Assembly (NCBI GenBank): GCA_036481345.1
Contig: JAZGHU010000030.1
Span: 1 to 7,506 of the forward strand
Origin: JAAOYC01 sp036481345
GTDB lineage: Archaea > Nanobdellota > Nanobdellia > Woesearchaeales > WJKL01
DNA: 7,506 nt
Direction: 5' to 3'
Position numbers and translations under genes: made by a program. The notes under the pieces are model-generated. The model had not been told where the DNA came from and did not search any database. It saw only the letters and a list, made by a program, of their open reading frames with translations. Shown one piece after another: positions 6,018 to 7,506 of this stretch (the first letter of the stretch is position 1; every line of letters starts with the position of its first letter).

Positions 6018-6023
6018 GAGGTG
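6018..6023 (+). promoter_or_regulatory. Shine-Dalgarno site of the LtrA-family gene
   Basis: GAGGTG is complementary to the 3' end of 16S rRNA and lies ten bases before the ATG at 6034. It supports that ATG over the in-frame ATGs at codons 4 and 6. Confidence 0.8.
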
Positions 6024-6033
6024 TTAATTTCCT

Positions 6034-7479
6034 ATGCCATCAATGGATATGTCTCAGAAGCTAGCTAAACAAATACCTACTGCAGACATCAAAAAAGTTA
6101 CTTGGCTTGAACTATTTTTTGATATTATCTTTGCGTTAGCACTGACAATGTCTGCTCGGCCTCTAGAATCTATTGGAGATGGTTCTACAAAAGTTTGGTC
6201 TGCTTTTGCTCAATTTTTAATGATGTTTATCTTTCTGATAATTTTCTGGTATAGGCATATGGCTCTTATCAATAGATTCCATAGATCTTCATTTTTAGCA
6301 GAAGTAATGACTTTATTTGTGGGATTCTTGGTTATTGTATTTACTCAATTCATCAGAATTTGGAAAATCAATCCCAAAGTGGGCAGTTATCTCGCAACAA
6401 TCACTATTTTCCTGATAGTTTTGTCAATGGCTTGCCTATACTTTTTGTTTTCATTTAGAATAACAGAGGGTGGAGAAAATGAAAAAAAATGGGCAAGAGC
6501 ATCTGGAAAACATATGTTATGGGAATCATTAGGTTATCTAACAGCATTGATAGCAACTCCTGCAGTAAGGCCTTTCTGGTTTATAGCAGTATTTATTTAT
6601 TTTAATAGGTATGTCTTTGTAACATGGGTTAATCCAAAAGCAAAAGTAGATCTTCCTCTTGAATTACAAAACATCCCTATGGAAAATTTGCCCCATAAAG
6701 CAGAAAGGATGGGCTTATTCTCCCTACTTGTCTATGGATTAATAGTGGCTCTTTCAGCAAGCTCTTTAATGGAAATAGACCTTGCATCCGCAGAAGGTAT
6801 CTTAAATCCAATAATGGCATTTGGACAAATGTTATTCTTCATTTCAATAATATGGTATATCCATTATAGATTATATGATTTAACTCAGCCAAAAGGGCAT
6901 CAATTCACCACAATGACTTTTGTAACTCTTGCTTTGCTTGTTATAACTACTCAACTCATTAGAGTTTTACTCGTAGCCCCTACAGACCTGATATCAGTTC
7001 TATTTGCAGTCTTTACAGGTTTATTATTGAGTGTATTAGGGACAATCTATTGGAATATAGAAAAGATGACAGGAATTCCCCCATCAGAACCAATAAAAAT
7101 AGCATTGAAAAGATGGTCTTATTTCTTATATGTCTTTGCAACAGCATTCTTTGCTTCAATAGTTTTCCCACATGTAATAAGAGAAACGATATGGCAAATA
7201 GCTTTAGGAGTAGCATTTGTCGCATTACTTCTTGACCGTGGTTTGAGTGTTAGCTTCTATATGGGAACAAGAATGATGAAAACCAGAAAATTCTTAGACT
7301 CCCCTACAGTATCAGGACTTTCATTTATATTTATTGGATTGATAATCTTCTTTGTGACAACAGTTTTGCTTGGCAAAAACCTCGCAAGTTGGTGGATATT
7401 TACTTGGATTATCCCTGTTGTTGTAGGATTCTTCATATTGCTTAATCATTGGTTATTCAAAAGAATTAAGCCTGTATAA
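6034..7479 (+). CDS. LtrA-family (low temperature requirement A) polytopic membrane protein
   Basis: An integral membrane protein of 481 aa with about 13-14 hydrophobic helices. Family assignment rests on the N-terminal signature T23-W-L-E-L-F-F-D30 and on A223-E-R-M-G-L-F-S230, both of which match LtrA proteins as I know them. LtrA was named for a Listeria cold-growth gene; its biochemical role is not established, so a transport role here is only inferred. The sequence contains an internal duplication: residues 24-112 align with 223-314. W72-Y-x-H75 matches W274-Y-x-H277, and T104-Q-x-I-R108 matches T306-Q-x-I-R310, all at the same offset of 202 residues. The LGE motif I expect after the second signature in bacterial LtrA reads YGL here (234-236). 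Similarity to TMEM175-type channels (an F-x-D helix, then a W-x-x-H helix end) is visible but weaker. It has its own promoter and Shine-Dalgarno site and is divergent from the PRC-barrel gene. Confidence 0.88.
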   Translation: MPSMDMSQKLAKQIPTADIKKVTWLELFFDIIFALALTMSARPLESIGDGSTKVWSAFAQFLMMFIFLIIFWYRHMALINRFHRSSFLAEVMTLFVGFLVIVFTQFIRIWKINPKVGSYLATITIFLIVLSMACLYFLFSFRITEGGENEKKWARASGKHMLWESLGYLTALIATPAVRPFWFIAVFIYFNRYVFVTWVNPKAKVDLPLELQNIPMENLPHKAERMGLFSLLVYGLIVALSASSLMEIDLASAEGILNPIMAFGQMLFFISIIWYIHYRLYDLTQPKGHQFTTMTFVTLALLVITTQLIRVLLVAPTDLISVLFAVFTGLLLSVLGTIYWNIEKMTGIPPSEPIKIALKRWSYFLYVFATAFFASIVFPHVIRETIWQIALGVAFVALLLDRGLSVSFYMGTRMMKTRKFLDSPTVSGLSFIFIGLIIFFVTTVLLGKNLASWWIFTWIIPVVVGFFILLNHWLFKRIKPV

Positions 7480-7506
7480 TCAAATGTTAGACATCTATTA
7501 TTTTGA

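Noticed and set aside
7013..7235. Short open frames on both strands within the LtrA-family gene
   Set aside because: They overlap the conserved frame in its helix-rich part and show no start signals or domain content.
7480..7506. ATG at 7484 opening a frame to the window end
   Set aside because: Only seven codons are visible, with no ribosome-binding site, so a gene cannot be supported.
1..7506. CRISPR array, tRNA, insertion sequence or known defence genes
   Set aside because: No regularly spaced repeats, cloverleaf, transposase frame, terminal inverted repeats or nuclease/methylase motifs were seen on either strand.

Overview
The window looks like a piece of an AT-rich archaeal chromosome. 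The clearest marker is an archaeal-type clamp-loader small subunit (RfcS, minus strand 4596-5555). Supporting signs are a single-domain PRC-barrel protein, promoters made of a purine-rich BRE-like element followed by TTTAAATA, and Shine-Dalgarno sites on only some genes. The compact layout and many lineage-specific envelope proteins fit a small-genome DPANN-type archaeon (Woesearchaeota/Pacearchaeota-like). That placement is an inference from gene style, not from a marker phylogeny.

Positions 2-4587, plus strand: a tightly packed envelope block of four genes. The first, cut by the left edge, encodes a membrane protein with about seven transmembrane helices and a large cysteine-containing ectodomain. 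Three tandem paralogous lipoproteins follow, each about 300 aa. Each has an MNKK signal peptide with a lipobox cysteine and two Ig/CARDB-like beta domains. The C-terminal domain of the membrane protein appears to be the same fold as the second lipoprotein domain. The four products therefore look like parts of one surface assembly that I cannot name.

Positions 4573-4603: an 8-bp perfect inverted repeat plus a T-rich tract lies between the convergent last lipoprotein gene and rfcS. It probably acts as a shared 3' end.

Positions 4596-5874, minus strand: a PRC-barrel gene followed by rfcS, 55 bases apart and possibly co-transcribed.

Positions 5875-6033: a divergent promoter region with one TATA element for each direction and an AT-rich inverted repeat between them.

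Positions 6034-7479, plus strand: a roughly 14-helix LtrA-family membrane protein with a clear internal duplication. The last 27 bases hold nothing I can support. I found no RNA gene, CRISPR array, mobile element or known defence system.
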